Assembly (NCBI GenBank): GCA_015057425.1
Contig: SVEL01000005.1
Coordinates: forward strand, 1 to 64,000
Source: Lachnospiraceae bacterium
GTDB lineage: Bacteria; Bacillota; Clostridia; Lachnospirales; Lachnospiraceae
Direction: 5' to 3'
DNA length: 64,000 bases
The position numbers and the translations under genes are program-made. Below the pieces are notes generated by a model. That model searched no databases, was not told the origin of the DNA, and was given only the letters and a program-made list of their open reading frames with translations. Below, piece by piece: positions 37,112-46,888 of the stretch (positions are counted from its first letter, which is position 1; the number at the start of each line of letters is the position of its first letter).

Positions 37112-39667
37112 ATGGGGAAATTACGAAATAAAATTATGAAATATGTTGCAGGCCTAACATTATTAGGTCTGTGCGTTATGTTATTCGGACGTATTGCCAA
37201 TGCAGAGGAACAGGTTATTAAGTTTGGATATTATGAAATGACCGGATTTCAGTACACAGATGAAAATGGCAATAAAACAGGATATAATATTGAATATCTT
37301 TCGACTTTGACAAAATGCGGTGAATTATCATATGAATTTGTTGAATTTGAGAATTTTTCAGAAGCGTTTGAAGCACTTGAAAACAAAGAAATTGATTTTT
37401 TGGCACCATGTATGAAGAATGCGGAGAGAATTTCAGAGTTTGAGTATACGGATAGTTCTTTTGGAACAGATTACTACGTTCTTGTAACAACAAAGGGTAA
37501 TGAAAAGTATGAATATGAGGGGTATAGTAAATTCGATGGAATGACAGTTGCTGTTATTGATGATTATCCAATTACAGCTCAATTTATATCTCTTATGGAA
37601 GAAAAAGAATTTGAAGCGGAACTTGTTTATTATGCCAATGAAAATGACGCACTGGAAGCTCTTGAAAAGGGTGAAACAGATGCAGCTATAACATCACTTA
37701 TGGTTGTAGACGAATCATATAAGGTTCTCTCAAAGTATGCATCATCACCATTTTACTTTATGACATGGAAGGGCAATGATGAAAAACTTGCAGAACTTAA
37801 TACGGTAATGAACTATGCATATATGGTTTATCCGGATATGCTTAGCAATCTTGAAACAAAATATTATCCTATGTATTCACAACAGTTCTTTACCGCAAAA
37901 GAATTAAGGTTTATAGAACAGCTGAAGACATTAAGAGTTGCATATGTTGATGGTTATTCACCAATATCATTTACAGATGAAAACGGTGAATTGGCAGGTA
38001 TTTCGCGCAGAGTATTTGACAGGATTCAGGAAATTACAGGAATTAAGTTTGAATATGTAAGACTTGGAAAAGGTGAAATTACATATGACTATCTTGTAGA
38101 AAAGAAAATTGATCTTGTTGCAGGCGTAACGTATGATGCTATCAATATTAATTCTGAGGTAATGATTTTAAGTGTTCCGTATTGCATCGGTAATAGTTCT
38201 CTGGTAGGTAAGAATGTAGATGAGTTTGACCTAAATTCTTCCAAGAAAGTAGCTGTTTTAAAAGGCTCACAGACTTACGGAAAAATCGTACAAAGTGCAT
38301 ATCCGAATTTTGAACTGTGCTACTATAATTCTGTGGATGAATGTTTTGAGGCTGTACGGGATGGCAAAGCTGATTATGTTTCGGTTAATCAGTACGTTGC
38401 TAACAATATGTTACTCAGAGCAAAGTATGAACAGTTAGAAGCAGTTCCTATAGAAGGTTTTAGCGATGATTTATGTTTGTCAATTATTACCACATCTGAC
38501 GGAAGCGGCAGGTTCAGTGAAGAGGAATGTATCAAGCTTATATTGATTGTCGATAAGGCGATTTCTATGATAGGGGAAGAAAAGCTTAACGAATACGTAG
38601 TTGAAGAAACTATGAAAAATAAGTATGAAGACACAATCGCTGATATTATTTACAAATACAGATATGTATTTGTGTCGTTACTTATGCTTGCGATTGTAAT
38701 AGTAGTAGGTACTATTATAGTAGCAAAACTTATGATAGAGAAGCGTAAAATGAATCTTAAGGAAAAAGAACGGGAAAGACTCCAGCAGAAGAGATATGCG
38801 GCACTTGTTAACAATTCTGATGCAATGATTTACGAAGTGTCCACAAGAGGAATGTTTATTGCATCTGATGAAATAAGTAAAAAGTTCGGATGGAGTATTC
38901 CGGACTATGTGGAGAAGATTACAAGCTCTAAATTAGCAGAGATTTTTCATGTTCACAAAGATGATGCATATAAATTTATCGAAACAGCAATAGTAGATAG
39001 TGAAGAGGTTGTAGCAAGTAATACAATTCTTGTTCGTATCGGCAACAAGGATGGAGAATACACATGGTGTAATCTTACAAGAATACCTATATATGATAAA
39101 AATGATAAGTTAGTATCAATTGTAGGTAAAATCGAAGACGTAGATGATGAGGTACATGAAAGAGAACGTCTTGAAAGAAGAGCACGTACAGACGGATTAT
39201 CGGGACTTTTAAATAAGAGAACATTTAAAGAAGATGTTGAAGAATATTTAAAGGAACATTCATCCTATTATTCGGCTATGATATTTGTGGATATGGACAG
39301 ATTTAAAGATATAAACGATAAATTTGGACATAATATAGGAGATAAAGCCATTAAAGAAACATCAGATAAGCTTAGCCTGATATTCTCCCACATAGACCTT
39401 ATAAGTCGATTCGGCGGTGATGAATTCTGTATATTTGTTAAGAATATACCGGAATCAACACTTGTTGATAAAATACAGTGGGCTCTTGAGAAGTTAAAGA
39501 GCAGTTACGAAAACGAAGTACAAAGGGTAAATATAACTGCAAGTATCGGCGTTGCTTATTCAAAACGCAATGATGTAACTTATGATGAATTTATCAAAGT
39601 AGCCGACGAGGCAGTGTATGATGTTAAACATCAGGGTAGAAATGGATATATTGTTCGTTTGTTGTAA
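37112..39667 (+). CDS. Sensor diguanylate cyclase: two SBP_bac_3 domains, PAS, GGDEF
   Basis: 851 aa. A signal or anchor segment (to ~30) leads to two extracellular amino-acid-binding-protein-like domains (about 35-260 and 265-500). A membrane helix (~518-540), a PAS domain (~560-680) and a GGDEF domain follow, with SRFGGDEFC near 767 intact. It should make c-di-GMP from GTP in response to an extracellular small ligand. The RxxD inhibitory site five residues before GGDEF is absent (SHID), so product inhibition may be lacking. It lies between genes for arabinan breakdown. Confidence 0.88.
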   Translation: MGKLRNKIMKYVAGLTLLGLCVMLFGRIANAEEQVIKFGYYEMTGFQYTDENGNKTGYNIEYLSTLTKCGELSYEFVEFENFSEAFEALENKEIDFLAPCMKNAERISEFEYTDSSFGTDYYVLVTTKGNEKYEYEGYSKFDGMTVAVIDDYPITAQFISLMEEKEFEAELVYYANENDALEALEKGETDAAITSLMVVDESYKVLSKYASSPFYFMTWKGNDEKLAELNTVMNYAYMVYPDMLSNLETKYYPMYSQQFFTAKELRFIEQLKTLRVAYVDGYSPISFTDENGELAGISRRVFDRIQEITGIKFEYVRLGKGEITYDYLVEKKIDLVAGVTYDAININSEVMILSVPYCIGNSSLVGKNVDEFDLNSSKKVAVLKGSQTYGKIVQSAYPNFELCYYNSVDECFEAVRDGKADYVSVNQYVANNMLLRAKYEQLEAVPIEGFSDDLCLSIITTSDGSGRFSEEECIKLILIVDKAISMIGEEKLNEYVVEETMKNKYEDTIADIIYKYRYVFVSLLMLAIVIVVGTIIVAKLMIEKRKMNLKEKERERLQQKRYAALVNNSDAMIYEVSTRGMFIASDEISKKFGWSIPDYVEKITSSKLAEIFHVHKDDAYKFIETAIVDSEEVVASNTILVRIGNKDGEYTWCNLTRIPIYDKNDKLVSIVGKIEDVDDEVHERERLERRARTDGLSGLLNKRTFKEDVEEYLKEHSSYYSAMIFVDMDRFKDINDKFGHNIGDKAIKETSDKLSLIFSHIDLISRFGGDEFCIFVKNIPESTLVDKIQWALEKLKSSYENEVQRVNITASIGVAYSKRNDVTYDEFIKVADEAVYDVKHQGRNGYIVRLL

Positions 39668-39703
39668 TTAATCAGATATTTTACATAAAAGGAAGGCATA
39701 ATT

Positions 39704-41179
39704 ATGAGAATCGGATTTGATAATGAAAAGTATTTGAAAATGCAGTCTGAGAATATTAGAAAGAGAATTGAGAAGTTTGGGGACAAGCTGTACCTTGAAT
39801 TTGGAGGAAAGCTTTTTGATGATTATCATGCAGCAAGAGTTTTGCCGGGCTTTGCACCGGACAGTAAGCTTAAGATGCTTTTACAGATGTCTGATCAGGC
39901 TGAAGTTATAATTGTTATCGGAGCCGATGCTATTGAAAAGAATAAAAAAAGAGAAGACTTAGGTATAACATACGATAAGGATGTTTTAAGACTTATTGAA
40001 GAGTACAGAAATTGCGGATTGTATGTTGGAAGCGTTGTGGTAACAATGTTTTCAGGACAGCCTGCAGCAATTTCCTTTAAAGAAAAGCTCGAAAAGAAGG
40101 GCATTAAAGTTTATAGGCATTATGCTATAGAAGGATATCCGACCAACGTAAGACACATTGTAAGTGATGAGGGATTTGGTAAAAATGATTATATCGAAAC
40201 ATCGAGACCATTAGTTGTAGTAACAGCTCCGGGTCCGGGAAGCGGAAAGATGGCAACTTGTCTTTCACAGATGTATCATGACCATAAGCGTGGAATAAAA
40301 GCAGGATATGCGAAGTTTGAAACATTCCCTATCTGGAATATTCCGTTAAAGCATCCTATAAATCTTGCATATGAAGCTGCAACAGCAGATTTAAACGATG
40401 TAAATATGATTGACCCGTTCCATTTGGAAGCTTACGGTGAAACAACCGTAAATTATAACCGTGACATAGAAATATTCCCTGTTCTCAATGCCATGTTTGA
40501 AGAAATATACGGAGAGAATCCATATAAGTCACCTACAGATATGGGTGTAAATATGGCAGGAAATTGTATTATTGATGATGATGCAGTTTCAGAAGCTTCA
40601 CTTATGGAGATAATCAGAAGATATTATAAAGCTCTCAAGTCAATGGTACAGGGCGATGATACAGAGAATGAAGTTTATAAAATTGAACTTCTTATGAAGC
40701 AGGCGAAGATTACCACAGATGACAGAAAAGTTACAGTGGCTGCAAAAGAAAGAGCTGCAAAACTTGGTGTGCCGACAGCAGCTATTGAGCTTAGCGACGG
40801 AACTATAATTACATCCAAGACGAGTGATTTGCTTGGTGCGTCGGCAGCATTGATTCTTAATGCATTAAAATATCTCGGCGACATAGATGATAATATTCAT
40901 CTTATTGCTCCAAATGCATTTGAACCTATACAGGATTTGAAGACAAAATATCTTGGAAGCATAAATCCGAGACTGCACTCTGATGAGGTTCTTATAGCTT
41001 TAGCATTATCGGCATTAGAGGATATAAATGCAAAAAAAGCCATGGAACAACTTCCAAAGCTTTCAGGCTGTCAGGTTCACACATCTGATATGTTGTCTGA
41101 TGTAGATATTAAGACATTCAAGAAACTTGGTGTAGACTTAACAAGTGAACCTGTATATACTAAGAGAAAAAAATCATAG
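39704..41179 (+). CDS. DUF1846 / UPF0371 family protein
   Basis: 491 aa, the normal length. Recognised by MRIGFDNEKYLKMQSENI at the start, GQPAAISFKEKLEKKG, and TAPGPGSGKMATCLSQMY near residue 175, which looks like a phosphate-binding loop. The crystal-structure-based family has nucleotide- or phosphate-handling features but no firmly known role. It ends only 9 bases from the convergent AraC gene. Confidence 0.85.
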   Translation: MRIGFDNEKYLKMQSENIRKRIEKFGDKLYLEFGGKLFDDYHAARVLPGFAPDSKLKMLLQMSDQAEVIIVIGADAIEKNKKREDLGITYDKDVLRLIEEYRNCGLYVGSVVVTMFSGQPAAISFKEKLEKKGIKVYRHYAIEGYPTNVRHIVSDEGFGKNDYIETSRPLVVVTAPGPGSGKMATCLSQMYHDHKRGIKAGYAKFETFPIWNIPLKHPINLAYEAATADLNDVNMIDPFHLEAYGETTVNYNRDIEIFPVLNAMFEEIYGENPYKSPTDMGVNMAGNCIIDDDAVSEASLMEIIRRYYKALKSMVQGDDTENEVYKIELLMKQAKITTDDRKVTVAAKERAAKLGVPTAAIELSDGTIITSKTSDLLGASAALILNALKYLGDIDDNIHLIAPNAFEPIQDLKTKYLGSINPRLHSDEVLIALALSALEDINAKKAMEQLPKLSGCQVHTSDMLSDVDIKTFKKLGVDLTSEPVYTKRKKS

Positions 41180-41188
41180 TAAATATAT

Positions 41189-42070
41189 TTATTCATAGAA
41201 TAACTGGCGTTTCGCATAACTGATTCGGTATTCAGTTGGCGTAAGGCCGGTTATTTTTTTAAATGCATTAGTAAAATTATGAGCATCGCTGAAACCGATA
41301 TTAAATGCAATCTGTGATATAGTTCGATTAGTATCAGACAATTCTACCTTTGCATGATCCATTTTCGTCTGTAAGATAAATTGCTTCAGCGGCATACCGG
41401 CTCTTTTATGAAAAAAGGTAGACAGATATTTTTCGTTGTATCCAAAATATTCAGCGATTTCGGCAATTTTGATGTTTTCGCATATGTGCCATAATATGTA
41501 GTCGACAATATCGTTATAAAGCTGATTTTTTGAATTTTCCGTTCCATATTTTTTAGATAGGAAATTCTGATTACTTATCTCACACAATATACAGGTGGTA
41601 AGATAATTGTTTAAAAGCTTCTCATGATATCGCTTATCAGAATCCTGAAGCTGTTTCATAAGTACTATGATACGGTCAGTGGCAGAGGAGTCGCATTCGC
41701 TTGGAACAAGAATGTGATTACTTTTAAGCACATAAGATGAATCATCCGGATTAACTTCTCTGTAAAGTGCAGGATTATCTGAGTTTGCATTAAATTCATT
41801 TTCAAGACCAAAATGTAACCAGTAAAAGGAACAGTTAGATGACTGGTAGCCATACTGTTTATTTGTAGGCGCCATAATAAATGCTTCGCCTTTATGGATT
41901 TCATATTGTCCTCTGTGGTCACCGATATACAAAGTACCGTCGGTAACGACAAAAAGTTCAAAATCCAAAAGAGTTCTTGTCATATGCATCCATTCGGGAG
42001 TAGGAGCTTCGAATTTTCCGCAAAAATGAAAGGTAAGTGGATTTACCAAAGAAAATTCATATGTACTCAT
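41189..42070 (-). CDS. AraC-family transcriptional regulator
   Basis: 293 aa. The N-terminal cupin-like sensing domain has HKGEAFIMAP and the C-terminal ~100 residues hold two helix-turn-helix motifs: KIAEIAEYFGYNEKYLSTFF and TISQIAFNIGFSDAHNFTNA, then KKITGLTPTEYR. Such proteins mostly activate sugar-use genes. It is divergent from the GH127 gene with a 28-bp palindrome between them. The ATG at 42070 is chosen; a GTG at 42085 is also possible. Confidence 0.9.
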   Translation of the reverse strand: MSTYEFSLVNPLTFHFCGKFEAPTPEWMHMTRTLLDFELFVVTDGTLYIGDHRGQYEIHKGEAFIMAPTNKQYGYQSSNCSFYWLHFGLENEFNANSDNPALYREVNPDDSSYVLKSNHILVPSECDSSATDRIIVLMKQLQDSDKRYHEKLLNNYLTTCILCEISNQNFLSKKYGTENSKNQLYNDIVDYILWHICENIKIAEIAEYFGYNEKYLSTFFHKRAGMPLKQFILQTKMDHAKVELSDTNRTISQIAFNIGFSDAHNFTNAFKKITGLTPTEYRISYAKRQLFYE

Positions 42071-42150
42071 ATTACAAATAACCACCTTTCTGTAAATTTA
42101 AATAATCAATCTAATGAGATTGTATCATAAATTAAAGGTAAAATAAATAG

Positions 42151-42178
42151 TGTGAAAAAGTTATCTAACCTTTTCACA
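42151..42178. promoter_or_regulatory. 28-bp palindrome between AraC and GH127 genes
   Basis: TGTGAAAAAGTTA (42151-42163) and TAACCTTTTCACA (42166-42178) form an inverted repeat with one mismatch and a 2-bp centre, in the divergent intergenic region. It is a candidate operator for the AraC-type or another regulator. Confidence 0.6.
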
Positions 42179-42213
42179 CCTTTTCGTACGTTTGTGAATT
42201 TACATATAGAGTA

Positions 42214-42243
42214 TTGTCTGCTAAAATTACTATATCATATAAA
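42214..42243 (+). promoter_or_regulatory. Possible promoter of the GH127 gene
   Basis: TTGTCT (42214-42219) and TATAAA (42238-42243) with an 18-nt spacer, ~36 bases downstream of the palindrome and ~57 before the start. Confidence 0.4.
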
Positions 42244-42299
42244 AAGTAAAAAGAACAAAAACACATAAAGATACAAAATGGTACAGGAGGTATTGTAAT

Positions 42300-45200
42300 A
42301 TGAAAAACAAGAAAGTACTGATTGCTGTAATATCAGCGGCAATTATAGTTCTTTTGACGGGAGCGATTGTTTTGACAGTAGCATTGTCAAAGAAAGATGA
42401 CGATGGTAATAAGGAAAATCCTAAAGAGACTACTACTAAAAATGATAATAATGTTGAGAACAACATAGGGTCTGTAGGAGAAATGCTTTCCTACGATTTG
42501 ACGGATGTGACACTTAGAGATGAATATCTCTTAAATTCTGAAAAACTTGAGGTTGATTATCTGTTATCTCTTGATGCAGACAAGCTTCTTGCAGGATTTA
42601 AACAGACAGCAGGACTTGATATGAAGGGGAAGACAAGATATTCAGGTTGGGAGACATCACTTATCGGTGGTCACACATTAGGTCATTATCTTACGGCAAT
42701 GGCACAGGCGGCAGCATCATTGGAAGATACAAATGAAGATAAGGCAGAAGTAGAAAAACAGTTAAAATATGTTATTGATGAACTGAAAAAATGTCAGGAC
42801 AGCTTAGGCACAGGATTTATATTCGGAGCCACAATTATAAATAAGTCCAATGTTGAGTTACAGTTTGATAATGTTGAAAAAGGCTTGGCCAATATTGGCA
42901 ATCAGGCATGGGTGCCATGGTATACAATGCACAAAATTCTTGCCGGCCTTATTGATACATATAAATATACCGGCAATGAAACAGCTCTTGAGGTTGCAAA
43001 AGGGCTTGGTGATTGGGTGTATAACAGAACTTCAGGCTGGAATGCAAGCACAAGATTAAAAGTGCTTGGTATTGAATATGGTGGAATGAATGATTGTTTA
43101 TATGAATTGTATGCTGTTACGGGTGAAGAAAAGTATGCAATAGCAGCACATGAATTTGACGAGGACCTTCTGTTCCAGAATGTAAAGGCCGGTAAGAATA
43201 ATGTTCTTAACGGAAAACATGCAAATACAACAATTCCTAAGTTCTTGGGAGCACTTAACAGATATATGACAACCCACGGAAAGACTATAGAAGGTGAGGT
43301 TGTAGATTCAACAAAGTATCTTGAATATGCAGAAAGTTTCTTTGATATGGTTATAAATAATCATACATATATCACCGGAGACAACAGTGAGTGGGAACAT
43401 TTTGGCGCAGACAATATTCTTGATGCAGAAAGAACAAACTGTAACTGTGAAACATGTAATGCATATAATATGTTAAAGCTTGCCAAGACATTATATCTTG
43501 CTACGGGTAAAGAAAAATATTTAGACTATTATGAAAATGCATTTTATAATACTATAATGTCATCACAAAATCCGGAAACAGGTATGTCAACATATTTCCA
43601 GCCTATGGCATCAGGATATTTTAAGGTGTATGGAACTGAGTTTAACAGTTTCTGGTGTTGTACGGGAAGTGGCATGGAAAACTTTACAAAGCTTGGAAAT
43701 GCTATTTACTACAAAGATGATGAGAAGATAGTTGTAAGTCAGTATTTAAGCTCGGTGTTAACAGACAATGAAAAGAAAGTAAGAATTACCCAGGTGGCCA
43801 ACATTCCTTCAAGCGACGTTGTAACATTTACAGTAAATACAACAGACGGTTCAGAAGAAATAGGTACAAAGATAGCTTTCAGACTTCCTGAATGGCTTGC
43901 TGCGGAAGCAACACTTACCATAAATGATAAAGCAGTTGAATTGACAAAAGAAGATGGATGCGCCGTTTTAAGCGGACTTAAAAATGGTGATGTAGTTACA
44001 ATTACACTCCCTATGAAGATTAACGCATATAACCTTCCTGATGGTGAAAATGTATATGGCTTTAAGTATGGCCCGATAGTATTAAGTGCAAAGCTTGGTA
44101 CAACAAGTATGAAGTCGACTACAACCGGTGTATCGGTTACTATTCCGGCATCTAAGATTATCGAAGGTGAATATGTTACAAGCGAAAGCGAAACAGTATC
44201 AGTTGTTTCGGGTTCTGTAGAAGATTTCATCAAGAATATTAACGATAATCTTGTGAAGGCAGACGGAAAGTTAGAGTGGACACTTGAGAATACAGACTCA
44301 AATCTTACATTTGTCCCACACTACACACAGCATACTGAAAGATACGGTATTTATTTTGAATACATAAGTGACGAAAGTGCATTTAATGCAAACAAATATG
44401 TAAGAGATAAGCTTAACGGCATATTTACAAAGTCATTACTTGATACTGTTCAGCCGGCTTATGGTCAGTATGAAGATGATGCTCTTCATCAGATGAAGGA
44501 CAATGGTTCTACAGCAGTAGTTGCAGAAACAACAAGAAGTGCAAATGCAGGTGGTTCATTTACATATACGATGATTGCTGCAAAGGGTGAAGATAATTAC
44601 ATACAGTTGACACTTAAGGCCGAAGATAACGGAAAAACACTTAAGGTTTCGGTAGGGGATGTAGTAGTATATTCAGAGAAGCTTGCATATGAAGGTTCAA
44701 AGGAAGAATATACTGTCAGAATTAAAGTTCCAAAGCAGGCAGTAAATGCGGCTTCATACGAAAAGACTGTAGAAGGAACAAAACATAACGTAGTAGATGT
44801 TAAATTTGAAAGTGCCGATGCTAAAGAGTCAGCAAGAGTATGTACATTTGTATATATGACAAAAGCATACGGAATAGATACATCACTTAAATTATCTGCA
44901 GGAAGCAGTGAGCTTTCTAAAGAAGACAAAACATATTCAATTAAAGCATCAGAAGACGCAACAACTGTTGAATTGACATTTGGTATTGGTTCCGAATATG
45001 GTTATGTAACAGTAGATGGTATGGTAATCAGAAATGAAAATACTTATATGGTAGATATGAGTAAGCAAAACTTTGAGTCATTAGAAGTTAGAGTTTATGC
45101 AGAGGACCATGAAACATTTACAGATTATACAGTTAAGATTAGCAAAGGTGATAATGTAGTTGAAAGAGAAGATGTAGATAATACATTGGCATACTTTGTA

Positions 45201-45743
45201 AACTGCGGAGATTATGATGTTACAACATTATCTAAGGGAGATATGTTTGGTATCTACAATGGTGTGACAGATGCCATCTATGGTGTTGACCCTATAACAG
45301 GTTATAAGTGGGGTATTATAGATACTGTGTCAGAACCTCTTAAAAATGGCTCGGCAAGTAATGCGGGAATGACAAATGCGGTATTTACAGATAACACATG
45401 GGCGTTCGAGACCAATATGGCTTTAAATGATGAATCTGAAAAGACATTAACAAACAGATATACAAAGAATCAGTTTGAAAGTGGTATTGCAAGAAACTTA
45501 AACTATAGTTTCGAACTTCCAAATGGTGAGTACGAAGTAATTTTATATTTTGTAAATCCATGGAACTGTTCGCTTAATCCGATAGTTTCAGCAGAAGGAA
45601 CAAAGGTTATAGATGCTGCAGCAGTAGATAAAGAAGTATCTGCAACAGTAACTGTAACAGACGGTAAGCTTGACCTTAACATTACATCTCCTGATTCGAC
45701 ATTATGTATAAATCTTGCATATATTAAGGTTGTTATAAAATAA
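42300..45743 (+). CDS. Membrane-anchored GH127 beta-L-arabinofuranosidase
   Basis: 1147 aa. One uncleaved N-terminal membrane helix (residues ~5-30) and a Lys/Thr/Asn linker lead to a GH127 (DUF1680) barrel. The zinc/catalytic site is visible: CNCETCNAYN near residue 380 (Glu and Cys) and FWCCTGSGMEN near 450, where the first of the two Cys is the nucleophile in characterised members. Beta-sandwich domains follow, then an Ig-like part and a C-terminal malectin-like domain. It should release arabinose from arabinofuranosyl side chains at the cell surface. Confidence 0.85.
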   Translation: MKNKKVLIAVISAAIIVLLTGAIVLTVALSKKDDDGNKENPKETTTKNDNNVENNIGSVGEMLSYDLTDVTLRDEYLLNSEKLEVDYLLSLDADKLLAGFKQTAGLDMKGKTRYSGWETSLIGGHTLGHYLTAMAQAAASLEDTNEDKAEVEKQLKYVIDELKKCQDSLGTGFIFGATIINKSNVELQFDNVEKGLANIGNQAWVPWYTMHKILAGLIDTYKYTGNETALEVAKGLGDWVYNRTSGWNASTRLKVLGIEYGGMNDCLYELYAVTGEEKYAIAAHEFDEDLLFQNVKAGKNNVLNGKHANTTIPKFLGALNRYMTTHGKTIEGEVVDSTKYLEYAESFFDMVINNHTYITGDNSEWEHFGADNILDAERTNCNCETCNAYNMLKLAKTLYLATGKEKYLDYYENAFYNTIMSSQNPETGMSTYFQPMASGYFKVYGTEFNSFWCCTGSGMENFTKLGNAIYYKDDEKIVVSQYLSSVLTDNEKKVRITQVANIPSSDVVTFTVNTTDGSEEIGTKIAFRLPEWLAAEATLTINDKAVELTKEDGCAVLSGLKNGDVVTITLPMKINAYNLPDGENVYGFKYGPIVLSAKLGTTSMKSTTTGVSVTIPASKIIEGEYVTSESETVSVVSGSVEDFIKNINDNLVKADGKLEWTLENTDSNLTFVPHYTQHTERYGIYFEYISDESAFNANKYVRDKLNGIFTKSLLDTVQPAYGQYEDDALHQMKDNGSTAVVAETTRSANAGGSFTYTMIAAKGEDNYIQLTLKAEDNGKTLKVSVGDVVVYSEKLAYEGSKEEYTVRIKVPKQAVNAASYEKTVEGTKHNVVDVKFESADAKESARVCTFVYMTKAYGIDTSLKLSAGSSELSKEDKTYSIKASEDATTVELTFGIGSEYGYVTVDGMVIRNENTYMVDMSKQNFESLEVRVYAEDHETFTDYTVKISKGDNVVEREDVDNTLAYFVNCGDYDVTTLSKGDMFGIYNGVTDAIYGVDPITGYKWGIIDTVSEPLKNGSASNAGMTNAVFTDNTWAFETNMALNDESEKTLTNRYTKNQFESGIARNLNYSFELPNGEYEVILYFVNPWNCSLNPIVSAEGTKVIDAAAVDKEVSATVTVTDGKLDLNITSPDSTLCINLAYIKVVIK

Positions 45744-45773
45744 TCCGTTTATAGATTCAAATGTAATAAAAAT

Positions 45774-45820
45774 AAAACAGCAGGTTTGATTAACTTAAGT
45801 TAATTAAATCTGCTGTTTTT
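45774..45820 (+). terminator. Terminator of the GH127 gene
   Basis: A 22-bp stem with three mismatches (45774-45796 with 45797-45818) built around TTAACTTAAGTTAA and followed by T residues. Confidence 0.88.
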
Positions 45821-45871
45821 GTTTATAAGTGGTTATTCTATATTTAATTGTATTATGATTGGGATAAGTTA

Positions 45872-46747
45872 TTATTTTTCCCATCTGCCTGATGCTCCGC
45901 AAGGAAGTACAAGTCCGGTGTCTTTTACAGGAAGGCCAATTTCATTGGCGGTAGTGTGACCACCAAATTTCTTTTCGATTTCTGTTGATATCATATAAGT
46001 AAGAACTGCAGGCTGGAGCCCTGTAGTATATGAATTTACAAGATAGAAAAGAGGTTCATCAGAAAGAATCTCTGTAGTAAGTTTTATAAAATCATATATA
46101 GAGTCTTCAATTTTCCATATTTCGCCTTTAGGTCCTCTTCCGTATGAAGGTGGATCCATAATTATACCATCATATTTATTGCCACGTCTGATTTCTCTTT
46201 CAACAAACTTGACACAGTCATCTACGAGCCATCTTACAGGTGCATCCTCAAGTCCTGATGAACGTGCATTTTCTTTGGCCCAACCTACCATACCCTTTGA
46301 AGCGTCTACATGAGTAACCTGTGCACCGGCTGCAGCTGCAGCAAGAGTTGCACCGCCTGTATAAGCGAAAAGATTAAGAACCTTTACGGGACGACCGGCA
46401 TTTTTGATTTTTTCAGAGAACCAGTCCCAGTTAGTAGCCTGCTCAGGAAAGAGTCCTGTGTGTTTGAAACTAAAAGGTTTAAGATTAAAAGTAAGTGTTT
46501 TGTCACAAGGCAGGGTATAATGAATATCCCATTGCTCGGGAAGATTGAAAAATTCCCATTCGCCGCCGCCTTTATTACTTCTGTGATAGTGACCGTTCAT
46601 ATTTTTCCAGCCGGGATTTTTCTTAGGCGTCTTCCAGATAACCTGTGGGTCCGGACGGACTAATGTGTAAGGTCCCCAATATTCTAATTTTTCACCGGAA
46701 GAACAGTCAATAACCTGATAGTCTTCCCATCTGTCTGCAATCCACAT
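45872..46747 (-). CDS. Class I SAM-dependent methyltransferase (RlmI/RlmK-like)
   Basis: 291 aa. SAM-binding motif I is VLNLFAYTGGATLAAAAAGA, motif II VTHVDASKGMVGWAKENA, and motif IV is IIMDPPSYGRGPKGE; together they match the RlmI/RlmL-type rRNA cytosine or guanine methyltransferases. It lacks an N-terminal PUA domain, so the substrate is open. A hairpin GTATCTTT-a-AAAGATAC lies between the only ribosome binding site (AAAGGAAAG) and the start. Confidence 0.8.
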   Translation of the reverse strand: MWIADRWEDYQVIDCSSGEKLEYWGPYTLVRPDPQVIWKTPKKNPGWKNMNGHYHRSNKGGGEWEFFNLPEQWDIHYTLPCDKTLTFNLKPFSFKHTGLFPEQATNWDWFSEKIKNAGRPVKVLNLFAYTGGATLAAAAAGAQVTHVDASKGMVGWAKENARSSGLEDAPVRWLVDDCVKFVEREIRRGNKYDGIIMDPPSYGRGPKGEIWKIEDSIYDFIKLTTEILSDEPLFYLVNSYTTGLQPAVLTYMISTEIEKKFGGHTTANEIGLPVKDTGLVLPCGASGRWEK

Positions 46748-46817
46748 AGATATATAAATCGTATCTTTTAAAGATACTTTCCTTTCATAATTGATACTAA
46801 TAATCTACTATTAATAA

Positions 46818-46859
46818 AGAAGAAAGTCAATAAATGCAATTACATTTATTGACTTTCTT
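46818..46859 (-). terminator. Terminator of the flagellin gene
   Basis: A perfect 18-bp inverted repeat (46818-46835 with 46842-46859) with a 6-nt loop, 30 bases after the flagellin stop. The T-run is short. Confidence 0.75.
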
Positions 46860-46888
46860 CCTATATATAATGATGAAGTAAGAAATAT

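Noticed and set aside
42300-45743. Secreted (cleaved) GH127
   Set aside because: The N-terminal hydrophobic segment lacks a clear signal-peptidase site and is followed by a charged linker, which fits an uncleaved anchor better.
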